In this document: positions 1 to 11,728 of the stretch, piece by piece | Position numbering within the stretch: position 1 is the first letter of the stretch | How the letters are laid out: the number at the start of each line of letters is the position of its first letter | Origin: Phallusia mammillata | Taxonomy: Eukaryota > Chordata > Ascidiacea > Phlebobranchia > Ascidiidae | Assembly (NCBI GenBank): GCA_003260075.1 | Contig: QLIY01000654.1 | Location: 30,188-94,187 of the forward strand | Reading direction: 5' to 3' | Length of the DNA: 64,000 nucleotides | The notes under the pieces: model-generated | Databases searched by the model: none | What the model saw: the letters and a program-made list of their open reading frames with translations, nothing else | What the model was told of the DNA's origin: nothing | Position numbers and translations under genes: made by a program

Positions 1-16
1 AAGACAAGCTGTATAT

Positions 17-183
17 CAGTAAACCCCAGGTCATCCGGGCCCGTTTGGGCAAAAAAATTATCCCGATTAACAGATGTCGATTAATTCATACCTTTCCACA
101 TTACAAATCATTTGTAACTCAAGTTTTGTCTGAATTAGGTGAAGATCCGGATAGCCTAAATCCGGTTTAACCGGGGTTTACTG
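17..183. repeat. Short inverted-repeat element, CAGTAAACCCC ends
   Basis: Left end CAGTAAACCCC and right end GGGGTTTACTG are inverted repeats. Internal sequence (CATTACAAATCATTTGTA; GAAGATCCGGATAGCCTAAA) recurs at about 5810-5900, 12600-12780, 12955-13110 and 50310-50470. Non-autonomous DNA element; superfamily not assigned. Confidence 0.65.
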
Positions 184-434
184 TATGTCTATCAGACACT
201 TGCCAAGCATTGCCCATTAGGGCGTTGTCCATCCACCGAGGATAAAAATAAAACAAACCATAAAAAACATTGAAAAAGATGCTTAGAATTCTCTATTTAG
301 AAGATGTTATAGAATAGATGCACAATTTTACATTGAAAAAGTATTTTAACAGTCCAAAGTTATCAAAACCAACACCTCACAATAAAGTAAATATTTTATG
401 ACGTCACAATCAGATGTATGACGTCGTCGCTTAC

Positions 435-2326
435 CTCACTGCGCGAAACCATGACGCGTATAAGCATTGTGTCGTTGGTGCCTGCTCCTTTCATTGACTG
501 ATATAAGCGTTTGGCAAAGTAGCTCGGTGGGTTTCGTGCTATGTCCACAATTGCACACATCCCGTCCTCAACGTCACCCGAAAATTCGCTCTGAATCGAC
601 TTGATAATGTCACGCTTTGCCACCTGCGGTGATAAAGAGACGAGATATTTATAAAGAAAGGGATAAATACATTCTTTAAGTAACAAAATAAAGTCTTAGT
701 ACGCCAGGCCTATTGAAGGAGTAATACCGGTCTCTCAAGCATTTACCACCATATGGCAAGGCACAGGCTAGAACAATTTAGAAGCGGTGGGATTCGAACC
801 TACGACAGGAGTATTTTCGGGACTCGCGCTCTACCAACTAAGCTAGTTACAATACCCGAGTTTGGTCCAGTTTATATACTAAAATTGCAAACGGGTCAAA
901 AATTGAGGCCTGATGTTTTTTAAAATAAAGCCCAAATTAGGCGAAAATATGACACAAATATATCCGAAGCGACGGCAGGTCTAAATCAAGTCTATTTTAT
1001 TTAAACACAAACCTGCGTTCGGACTAGAAAAACCCGGCCTTAGTTTGAACTCTGTGGTATTGTAAACGTAATGTAGAATTGAACTATTAAGGGGCATCTT
1101 TTACTAAAACAACGTTGTGCCAAATACCACCGCTGACCTAAGGAGGAAACAATCAAACCACCATAATGCATCGGTGGACTTAAATTGACCTAAGTAAAAA
1201 CTAAAGTTTCCTGTTTGGCTTGAGCAATAGCATTTTGAACATTTATTATGGAGCAGTATTAACAACACCCATAAGAGATGACTGGACGGAAGTAGACTGA
1301 TTGACAACACAACAGTCACTTATGCAAACATTTTACAGATATAGCAAGGGTTGCCATACCGTCCTTATTTCTAAGATTTGTCCTTATTTTGAACGGCCTT
1401 GCCATACCGTCCTTATTTCTAAGATTTGTCCTTATTTTGAAGGGCAGTGTCTTAGAAAAATTCATTGTCCTTATTTCTATGAAATGTCCTTGTTTTTGTG
1501 ATATGACATTGTCTGTATAAATTAAGAGATTTATTCAAAAACCTTATTTTGTTACTCCTTATTTTGGAGTCCATGTCGATGGCAACCCTGTTATAGGACT
1601 TACTGGCAGAAATCTGTTGTCAAGAGTGTGGGCATTTTGAGCTAGTATACATGCAACAATATGCTACCGTAGTGAGTTCTACATAACTTTAGAGTTTAAT
1701 TTGATAGGAAAACTGAAATGCTAAAAAAACATTGTATGTAATACCTGCTTTGAATTATGACATATAAATGTTTGTTCTTCATTGCCAGTGCATTATTTTA
1801 GTTTGCAAACTAAAGTCATGTAGATTGTAGACATTAGAAAATGGTTTGTTTTGTAAAGGTAAAATTTGTTTTCATCACAGAATTCATTTTGTAAATGGGA
1901 AACGTTCGACAAGTGTCAATTTCACAAACGTCACATTAAAACAGTACATGGTTTACAAATCTAAGGTCCTGTAACAGAAAATCTGACTTTGTTATTGACG
2001 CTTATATGGCAAGACCCCCCCCCCGAAACGTTCGACAAGTGTCAATTTCACAAACGTCACATTAAAACAGTAGATGGTTTACAAATCTAAGGTTCTCTAA
2101 CAGAAAATCTGACTTTATTATTGACGCTTATATGGCAAGTGATTCTGTAGACTCAATGTGACTTCAGACCAACTCAATATTGTTTTACACTTTTGGATTA
2201 GACATTAGAATTTGGGAAATCGCTTAGCATACAAATTTTCAGAAATGGCAAAACCTTACGAAGCCAAAAAGTCCAAGTATTTGAACATTGAAATTGCCTT
2301 ACATGCACAACCCAAATGACTTTGCG

Positions 2327-2358
<32 letters not shown>

Positions 2359-5300
2359 TGCAAGTGTTCTGTTTGGTCGAGCACCGAGCATCTCACGTTA
2401 ATGCTCCGTGTTCGGCCAAGCGCTCGGGTGCATCATGACGTCACAAACATCCCCTATTCCACGCAAGTTTTGGCATTACAAGGTCGCTTACGTCGCCAGT
2501 GATGAATTAAAGCTGTACAGGCCCTAGAAGTACGCGTTTTTAACAATCATAACGCATTAAAATGTACCGTCGTTTTTGTTCTTGTGTACCCCTGCAAAAA
2601 AAAGTATTCGTATGTTAGTGTGAATATGCAAATTTGGTGCTCGGGTCAGTTTGCGCAACCGCTCGGACGAGCACCGACCATCAAAAACAGCGATGCGAGT
2701 ACTCGGGTTCGGCCCATCTCTAGTGCTAACCCACGTTAAAAATGTCAGTCAGTTAATTTAAAACTGATTGCAATTAGAGAACCTAAATGAACAATGAAAT
2801 TCAACAACACAGCTGAATTGACAAACCCTAATAGCAAGGGATGTTTATCAAACAACACAGCCAAGGGAACAAAATACCAGGAAATTTGCAGACAATATTA
2901 CTTGATTACTGAGTAGAAAATGAACATAACATCCCGATTAAAAAAGTTGTACATCCGCTTCTGAACCAAAGTCCGCACATTAAAAACAAACAACTCACTT
3001 TGTAGTATTCGTCGAAAGTTGCCTGCAGTTGTACATGGCTGCGTGAAGCCATAATAAGATTGAAAGTGGCTTCGTCAGTGCCCCATTTCTTTTCTCCAGC
3101 TCTGTAAAGTTTGTCTGCATCTTCTCTAGCCTTAGCTACATTGACATTATGAGATTCGTCCCTTCCAGCCTGTGCCAACAAAAAAGTAGTGAGGCAATTA
3201 AAAAAATGACGAAAATGTGTATGCAACATTTTTTCTGGGTGCCATTTTTATATTTACACATCTCCAATTGGCTTTTATTTATTTTTAAAACCGACAAAAG
3301 TATGCATATAAAACACAAGCTAGTGGCATTCACTTTGATATCGTCATTATAATGTGTTTAAAATGGATAAAAAATAACATGTAAATAGTGGTATTAGTAT
3401 TATTTTGAAGCTCAACTAAGAGAGTATAAAAAGCACAGTATGGATACTTCATATGCCTTTATTAAAACACCACAATAAGGGTATTGCAGATACTTTGTCC
3501 AAATCTAAAGTTTTTATTGTGCAATTCTGCGATTCTGCTTTAGTTTATTTTTTTTGCTTAACACGATTTTGTGATACAAAAAAAAAATCGGCGTCCTATA
3601 CAGGTCGCCTTCATCAGGGTAAATAACACTGAAGAGCTAGTCTAGAAGCAATAGCTTAATGATATTTGATGATAATTAAGTTGTTTGTGTAAAAAACGAA
3701 CAAAAAAGTATTTAACACAACATTATGTTTTCTTGGCATTTTTTCTTACAAAAACATGACTATTCCTAATGGCATGAAACTCGTTTACAAAACACACTTT
3801 AAGCATGCTAGAGAGCCTGATTCACTCACATTGTTTAATGACACAAGAAGTTTTCGAAAATGTCCACTCGTTTCGCTCATCAGTTCATTTTCAAGCTTCT
3901 TGTGGTATTTCTTTTGGTAAATGTCATTAATTTCCTTTATCTCAGCATTGCTACGAGAAACTAGGATCTCAATCAAGGTCTAAAATCAGAACAGAAACAA
4001 ACTTAAATATGTACACGAAGAAATTAGTAGTGATGGGACGATACCAGATTTTGAACAGAGTACCAATGCCGAGTACCACATGTATATACCTTCGATTGAT
4101 TACTGAGTACTTAAATATAGTGTTGTACCAGTTCTATATCACTAGGTAATTTATCTGCCGTGTCGGGGGTACATGCGCGCAGGGGGGGGGGTGTGTATAC
4201 CTTCGATTGATTAATGAGTACTTAAATATAGTGTTGTACCAGTGCTATATCACTAGGTAATTTATCTGCCGTGTCGGGGGTACATGCGCGCACACATACA
4301 TGCAATGGCATAGAGAAAAATGTGATTTCCACACAATAGCAAAAAAATAGACATAACCTGGCAAAATTTTTTGGCCTCTGAAGCAAATATTTGCAAAAAG
4401 TTGCCCGTATTCGTAAAGTTTAAACCGGCCTTCGGTATCGAACGTTGGTATCGAAAACTGAGGCAAAATATTTCGATAACTGACCAAACAGTTCTCTGAC
4501 AGGTACCCAAAATAGCTGTGCTTGCTAACGTGTATGATTGCAAAGTATATCAACATGTTTTGTTAGATTCATCTTTTTACCCACAAGTACTCAAATTTAT
4601 GTTGACAGGATACATGGTTTTAAGTTTGTTGATTACAAATTTCACCTGATTATCCATGATTATGCTATGTGTTTAAATGCCTGCTTTGAAGTTCAGGTCA
4701 GTTCACATTATACAAATCAAGTAAAAAACCTTTAGCAGACATACCAAACCAGTTTTTGAAAATATAATTTGGTCACTCTAAAAGGGGGGGGGGGCTGATT
4801 ATCCTTGTGATTATGCTATGTGTTTAAATGCCTGCGTTGAAGTTCAGGTCAGTTCACATTATACAAAGCGAGTAAAAAACCATTAGAAGACATACCAAAC
4901 CAGTTTTTGAAAATATAATTTGGTCACTCTAAAAGCCAGCAGGCAATTAGAAGGTACATGCCATAGGTCAACAAGAAGGGCAAATGCAGTAGATCATACC
5001 CTAAGGCTGTTGAAAGGCATTAGCTGTTGTTCACTTAATGCAATTCCTTCAGTGCTATTGTGTTGCTATGTTTTCTTTCACAAAGCAAAATAAACTCAAC
5101 TTAACAAATTAATATAGCGCCACTGCCCTACTGCTCAACACTGTTATGATAATAAAAAATGCTTTCGCTGGTTAAAACACCTGCTAAAAGAAGCCATAAA
5201 GTTGACTTTTTTGGATTGTTTATGTTATGTTTAGAAACAACTATATTTTTCTAAAACATTTCTGTAAATTGAAATGAAGCGCTGGCTAATTTGTTAAAAA

Positions 5301-8300
5301 TGAATAACTTAATTGCCCTTGTGCTGTGAAACACGATGAAGTGCACCGCACGAAACGAAAATAGGGTTGGATTTATAGGTAAAGTTTACTGATTTTTATG
5401 ACTTACTGATTCTGTTGTTCCAGCACCAGCCATGGCATCGTACAAACAATAAGCATCATATTCACGTGGCTTCATTAACATTGCACACAACAATTCCTCA
5501 AAGTTCCCACTAACTTCAGATTTTATATCTTTCACCAAATCCTGCATATAAAAATCAAGTAGATAAACAGATCTGTACTTATTGTCCATTTTCATATGTT
5601 TTGCAACATTAAAAATTGATATATACGACTAAACTCAAAAATAGATATATTTATGTTGTATGATTGTAAGATACATTTTTTTAAAATGAACACATATGTT
5701 ATGTTTTCAAACACATAGTTTTTTGAAATAAACATAAAATCAAACTTTAAAACGAACACACAGTAAAGTTTAGTTGAACTAGATTTGGGTTATATAGATC
5801 TTGGCCTAATTCTAGCAAAACTTGGGGTACAAATAATTTGTAATGTGGCAAGGCTTTGGCTAATCAACAGTTAATCCAGATCTTCACCTAATCCAGATAA
5901 ATGTTTTGGTCCGAACAAGTCAAAATTAAATCTTGTAAATCTTGTAAACCGTTTACTGTATATGTCAGTGGTTCTCAAACTTTTTTTGTTGCGACGCCCC
6001 TGGAAAAGATTTTTGGACTTGTGATGCACCAGCAAATAAAAGTTAATATGGAAACTTATTTAAAGTTGTGTTTATTGATACAACAGTAAAATGCCACGAA
6101 ACGGAACTATTCTGCGATGCCCTAGGAAAATTGAAACGATGCACCAGGGCGTCGCGACGCACAGTTTGAGAACTACTTGTATATGTTATTAGAAAATATA
6201 ATCTTTAAACTGAACACATATGGTATTGAAGTATATATTTGTAATGGTTTAGTAAACAAAAATATCACAAGTGAACAAATGTTAGGGTTTGAACAATAGA
6301 ATGTGTACTGCACAAAGATATTTGTATTTACTTACACGCCCATAGGCCTGCTTGTATTGTGTCTTGATTTTTTGCCTTTGGTCACAAGAGCGATAACCGA
6401 GTACGTTAATAATTGCCTTTTCGTCAGTACCTAGTAAGTACAATGTGTGTTCAGAGTAAACCTGTAGTTAAACGAGATAACCAATAAATCTACAGTAAAC
6501 ACAACATTAAAAAAAAAAATTTTGTTGGTGGCATTTAGTGTGTGTTAGGTCTTGAGTAGGGCTATTTTAACTTAAAAAAACCTAATTTAACTTATATTTT
6601 AACAAATTACTCAACAAATTGTAAAAAAATCTAAAATTATCAAAATAATGATTTATAAATGTCAGACACATATAATTTAAAGTAAATGTATTTGGTAGGT
6701 TTTATAAACAAGCAATAATATAGGTTTTGCAAAAATATTTTTTTGAAAAATACACATGATGCAATAAATCTAAAAATGATGCTTGTCAAAAAAAATTCTA
6801 TATATTTTTTTGCATAAAAACAAAGAGCAAAAAGGTTTTCAAAGCTGAAATATAATTTACCAAGGCCTTTCATTGCTTTTCGCAAAACTTGAGCATCTGA
6901 TTCGGCATTAAATCCAGAGAAGGGCTTGACAGTGCCATGGGTTTTGATGGCCATCGCTGCCATTCCCTGTGTCATGTGAGATACTTTGGCTCCGGCATGT
7001 GGGGAGCTATGAGCTGGCTGGGAGTAGGCTAAAGAAAAAAACGTATTACAAGATTAGCTAGTCAACACAGTTCAAATTTCTATTCTTTTCATATTTAGTA
7101 TTCGTTACTGTAAATACCAGGCAGGTTGCAAAAGTGAAACTCTTTTCTATCAAAAGAATAAAGTATTGAGGCCTAAGTATTCTAACCATGGCATGTCTGC
7201 TAGCACTTAGTTACAACTCTATTAATGTTCCTGTGAGTTTGCAACAAAGAGAAAAACCCACATCATATCATCAAAAAAAGCGTGAATTCCCTTGTTGCCT
7301 CACAATAAATATACATTTTAAACAGCTATTTGACGATAAGTGCATTAATTAACCCATGTCTATTGATTCAATGATTGTATGCACAAAGTATTCAAGGAGC
7401 ACACAGACCTGGGTTAGGACCCTGCTTTGGGTAAGTTAAACTGGCTTACCCGGTTGTACATTCTGCTGTCCATACATTTGTTGGTTTGTCGGCATTGGGG
7501 CACTTGCACTTGCACCATATCCGGGTGCCTGTCCATATCCTTGCTGGCCTGGTGGTGGAGCACCATATGGCTGCTGTTGTGGAGCATACCCAGGTTGGGG
7601 CGGTGCACTACCCCCCGCTGGGTAACCTCCAGCCTGGGGTGGGGCACCATAGCCACCTTGTTGAGGGGGATATCCTCCTGTAGGCTGAGGGGAAGCACCA
7701 TAACCAGCTTGTGGGGCACCATACCCTGCAGGTGGGGCTCCATAATTTTGTGCCGGAGGTTGCTGTGCACCAACACCTTCAAATCCTTAAAAAGTAACAC
7801 CCAATCAAAAAACAAAAAATGCTTGGAAGACTGACTGATTCGGTTTAACGCCTTTAATAGGCCTGACATACTATAATTTATCGATAAGTATGCCATGATT
7901 GCTGGTCTGCATTGGCGCTTCAGGGCTGATCCCAGTATGAATTTATTCATCTAATGGCATAACAATGTATAAATTCATCAAACAATTATGTATTTACATT
8001 AACAAATCAGCTTAAAACGTTTTCAAAACATGGTGGTAAATCTACTCACGCGAAAACCAAAAAAAGGCATAGGTCAGGTTAAAAGTCTCCGTACCACCTG
8101 AAAAGCTCTGGCGAACCACAGCAAAACAACAAGAGAAGCAATATGTTTACAAACAGTTGTTTTACAACTACAACAGTTTCATCAATTACCTATAGATGAA
8201 GGTGTACCACCATATCCACCTGCTCCGCCGGGGGCTGGGGGATAACCACCAGGGGCTTGTCCATACCCCCCTGCTTGGGCGGGTGGGTAACCTCCAGGGG

Positions 8301-10343
8301 CTCCTGGGGCACCGTAACCCCCTGGCTGACCTTGGGGTGGGTAACCTGGTTGTCCACCACCTGGGTATCCTCCCTACAAAACAGTCATAAATAAACTTTT
8401 GTACATTATACTTAATGCATGTTTTTGCATTATTTCCTGGTGGTTAACAGTGAATTAGGCAGTGATGGGGAGACTCGAGTCACCTTTTTAAAAGACTCGA
8501 CTTGACTCGAGTCTCAGTTGTGAAGAGACTCGACTTGACTTGGACTCGTCTTAGTAGAGACTGGACTCCGACTCGGACTCGTTATTTCACCAACAAAACG
8601 GAAATAATGGATAACCTGTTCAGTTGACTTCAACCAAACAACAGCAGCAATTCACTGTGCGAAGTTATTTCTGCTTAATTTTAACGTAACGAAGTCGCTG
8701 CTACATTTTGCTAAACTTTCCTACGCTGGCATTAAGCGTTGTACTTATTGCTTGGGTTAAAGTAATCGAATGCAGTACATGTCAAGGCCAAGTATTTGCT
8801 TTTAAGTGCTTATATTACTGAACAAACGCTCTAGTCTAGCGCATGCGGTAAAATATGAATTTTTGGTTTTCAAAAACTCCTTTGAACAGGATGACGTTCT
8901 TTTTCACACTGTTTAATGAGTGTCAATTAATGTGTTTCATTAAAGTTGACCCTACTCTAAGAAAGGGACGTTGATGGGATTTGTTCATTGTAATGAAGCG
9001 GTGTCCGTTTTAAGTTAAAAAGGCGCGATGAACCATTCAAATGCTGGATTAACTATCTAAACCGTTTTGTGACTTGCCTTGACTCGAACCCCTTGTGACT
9101 TGACTTAACTTGAGACTCGACTGATAGGACTCGTTACCCAACCCTGGAATTAGGTTTATAGAGCTCTTCTGGCAATTGTTTTTTATTCCGTCGTCGTATA
9201 CAGGTCGCCTTTATTAGGGTAAATAACACTGAATGTACGTGGTACAGTGCACGATAAACAAAAAAAGAATTACATGCAAGCACGTCACAACTCAACAAAA
9301 ACACTAAATTAGGTTTATGTCATTGTTGTGCATTCATTTTATAATGAAAACATGTGATGGATACCAAAAGAAATATTTTGGTAAACTTATAACATTTGGA
9401 TAAAGACATTTGGATGTCTAAATCTCTAAAGCAAAGGACAGAAACCCCCCCCCCTAAAAAGGCGCGATGAACCATTCAAATGCTGGATTAACTATCTAAA
9501 CCGTTTTGTGACATGCCTTGACTCGAACTGCTAATGACTTGACTCGACTTGAGACTTGAACCGCTAATGACTCGACTCGACTTAAAAACTTTTTGTGACT
9601 TGCCTTGACTCGAACCCCTTGTGACTTGACTTAACTTGAGACTCGACTGATAGGACTCGTTACCCAACCCTGGAATTAGGTTTATAGAGCTCTTCTGGCA
9701 ATTGTTTTTTATTCCGTCGTCGTATACAGGTCGCCTTTATTAGGGTAAATAACACTGAATGTACGTGGTACAGTGCACGATAAACAAAAAAAGAATTACA
9801 TGCAAGCTAGTCACAACTCAACAAAAACACTAAATTAGGTTTATGTCATTGTTGTGCATTCATTTTATAATGAAAACATGTGATGGATACCAAAAGAAAT
9901 ATTTTGGTAAACTTATAACATTTGGATAAAGACTGTCTAAATCTCTAAAGCAAAGGACAGAAATTAACAAAATTTGCAAATTGGTTAATGATACTGGCAC
10001 ATGTAGTGATGAAAGCACAGTTTCCAAAGCAGTATTTATTACATCAAGGGAATAAAAACAACTAATGAAGGTTTGATTACGCAGGTGGACTAAAACATTG
10101 TGATGATTAGGAAAAAATGCTCCAAAAAGATAAGATTATTCATATTTTGCAATTGATTGATGATTTTGTTTTTACACAACACATTTACGTTGAAACATAG
10201 TGTTACCTAACGCATAAAGTATGTCCTATAGTTTAACAAAAGTATAAAAAGTATTTGTCTTGAATATTTTTTACTTTTTTTAAATATACCTGCTGGGGTG
10301 GATAGCCGCCTTGTCCTCCCTGTGGTGGATATCCGTATGACAT
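435..10343 (-). CDS. ANXA7/ANXA11: Annexin A7/A11-like gene, nine exons, 3' end outside window
   Basis: Calcium-dependent phospholipid-binding protein of membranes. Coding exons in transcript order: 10290-10343 (start MSYGYPPQ), 8190-8373, 7450-7785, 6861-7028, 6336-6430, 5407-5541, 3830-3979, 2999-3169, 435-623. All junctions are GT-AG and phases join without a break, giving 494 codons. Residues 1 to about 185 are a low-complexity Gly/Tyr/Pro/Gln tail with repeated GYP and YGAP motifs, as in annexins A7 and A11. The four-repeat core follows: repeat 1 starts GTVKPFSGF and has [10 protein letters not shown]; repeat 2 has AGAGTTES; repeat 3 has KKWGTDEA; repeat 4 has KGAGTND. These are type II calcium-site loops. 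The protein stops at VSRSE, before the usual IDLxxIK...DTSGDYRKxLL end, so one last exon should lie left of position 1. I saw nothing coding in 1-434. A7 and A11 cannot be told apart by eye. Confidence 0.93.
700..856 (-). repeat. tRNA-derived SINE
   Basis: On the minus strand 856-784 carries an A-box-like TAGCTTAGTTGGTAGAGC and a B-box GGTTCGAATCC. The acceptor ends do not pair, so it is not a functional tRNA. The tail (ending ACTCCTTCAATAGGCCTGG) recurs near 50275 and 54535. Confidence 0.7.
1346..1510. repeat. Tandem repeat with CCTTATTT units
   Basis: Two near-perfect 44-base copies (TTGCCATACCGTCCTTATTT and on) at 1351-1440 followed by degenerate copies. No gene seen. Confidence 0.75.
2327..2358. 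other. 32-nt poly-C run
   Basis: Longer than the usual 10-nt filler. It may be a real homopolymer or several joined fillers. Unlike the other runs, no clear repeat of the left flank is seen on the right. Confidence 0.6.
3580..3660 (-). repeat. Dispersed repeat with CTGATGA plus stem-loop
   Basis: Minus strand: CTGATGA (3617-3611), one base, stem GGCG/CGCC (3609-3606 with 3593-3590) and then GATT. The same segment, more degenerate, occurs near 9185-9235 and 9715-9770. Confidence 0.55.
4028..4490 (+). mobile_element. hAT-like element of the TAGTGATGGGACG family, truncated
   Basis: Left end TAGTGATGGGACGATACC; body with GTACTTAAATATAGTGTTGT and ATTTATCTGCCG as in the intact copy at 27040-27473. 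Interrupted by the G-run at 4182 and its allelic duplication; no right end found. Confidence 0.65.
5966..6178. mobile_element. hAT-type MITE, 213 bp, with 8-bp target duplication
   Basis: Left end CAGTGGTTCTCAAACTTTTT, right end CAGTTTGAGAACTACTT, flanked by GTATATGT at 5958-5965 and 6179-6186. No coding capacity. In an annexin intron. Confidence 0.88.
8460..9146. mobile_element. hAT-type element, 687 bp, rich in ACTCGAGT motifs
   Basis: Ends CAGTGATGGGG and ACCCAACCCTG, flanked by perfect GAATTAGG at 8452-8459 and 9147-9154. Subterminal tandem GACTCGACTTGACTCGAG motifs. No transposase. Right part repeated after the C-run at 9445 (to about 9675) by allelic joining. Confidence 0.82.
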
Positions 10344-10972
10344 CTTGGAATCAGTAAGACTGTGTTCGTTAAAAACAAAAAACAAAACAGTAAAAAAACT
10401 TTTAACTTCCTCTATTGACAAACAAACACTAAAGTGTGCCAATGGGGTGACAATTTAAAGTAATGGTTAAAAGAAAGATAAATTGAAATGTACTACAGAA
10501 GAACGTTTGTAGATTTATGATCGATCTGTGGCTATGACAGGGGAAATCCTGACGTATGGCAACCGTATAATAAACCCGTCAGCGGCATTTCCTGGTTGTA
10601 AAAAATGGTTCAATCCAAGCCTCATTTGTGTCACAATTTCACCTTCGGGCTCAATCTTGCGGCCCTTAATAGCACTGATGATGGCATAAACATTTGCCGA
10701 AACGTTTGATTAATAAAACATGTCGTTTTTCGCCTGTTTGGACCGTTATATTCCTCATTAAATCCAGGCTTTGTACAAAAAACGGGTTTGGGTCCGCTCA
10801 CAACTTTGACTTTCACAATTGTTTGCAAACCAAAACGTAGAATATGAAAGTTAAGACATGATTGCTCAGATTGTTCTTTTTGCATTTGGTCACAAAAGCG
10901 TAACAGCCTTTCTCGCAAATCCTTCCAAACAGTTCTGCACTCCGAAGAAATAATACTGTCCGAACTTGTTTC

Positions 10973-11132
10973 CAGTGGTGGGATTCAATTTTTTGTCATC
11001 GGGTTCTATCACAAAAGTCACGTTTTTCCACTGGTCCATTGACAGTAACCAGTAATGCCAACTGGTTCGCTGTTCTCATAAAATTTCGTGACACGGTTCT
11101 ATAGAAACGCGTGAACCGGCTGAATCCCACTA
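10973..11132. mobile_element. hAT-type MITE, 160 bp
   Basis: Ends CAGTGGTGGGATTCAA and GGCTGAATCCCACTA; flanks CTTGTTTC (10965-10972) and CTCGTTTC (11133-11140), one mismatch. Same family as 36906-37092. Confidence 0.82.
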
Positions 11133-11728
11133 CTCGTTTCATATGTTAACGTATTTACTTTGAGTAAAGACCGACGAACCGGGTAGAGGTAAGGTGACTG
11201 TAATGTAATTGTTCACAAAACTGTGTGTTATATTTTTGCTAAGCAATGAACATTTGTCACAACGAAAGTTTGAATTCGTTTTAAGTAATACAAGTGTTTA
11301 AACCTATTCATAACTTAAATGATGTTTGCGACGAAAAACACAAAGTGCAAAAAACTAAAAAACGCTGCCTGCGATTGCAGAAACGAACCGAAAATTTTGG
11401 CAATGTACCAGTTTACTTTATAATTGACAACAAAAAGTTCTTTCCTCGACTGCTTTTGTGGGGCTGTGATTCACTATGGCCAAATCGTCGAGGCTTTAGA
11501 TCAAGCTGTTCGCGTCATTATTCATAAACGACAAAGAAGTTAGACCCATATCTCATGCACTTCAATAGCCATAATCAAATGCAGATGGATGAAAATCAAA
11601 TTGGCATAGTTAACTGAACCTGAAATAATAAAAAATGACATTTTAGGAAAAGTTTTTAGATCAAAAAACGGGTTATCTGCAGCATTTACAAGTTCGCAGC
11701 AAGCGGACCTGCAATATTCAAAGGAAAT

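Noticed and set aside
784..856. tRNA gene on the minus strand
   Set aside because: A and B boxes are present but acceptor arms do not pair and the anticodon loop is too long; a SINE head fits better.
7427..7834. Plus-strand open frames opposite the annexin N-terminus
   Set aside because: Shadows of the Gly/Pro-rich coding exon on the minus strand.
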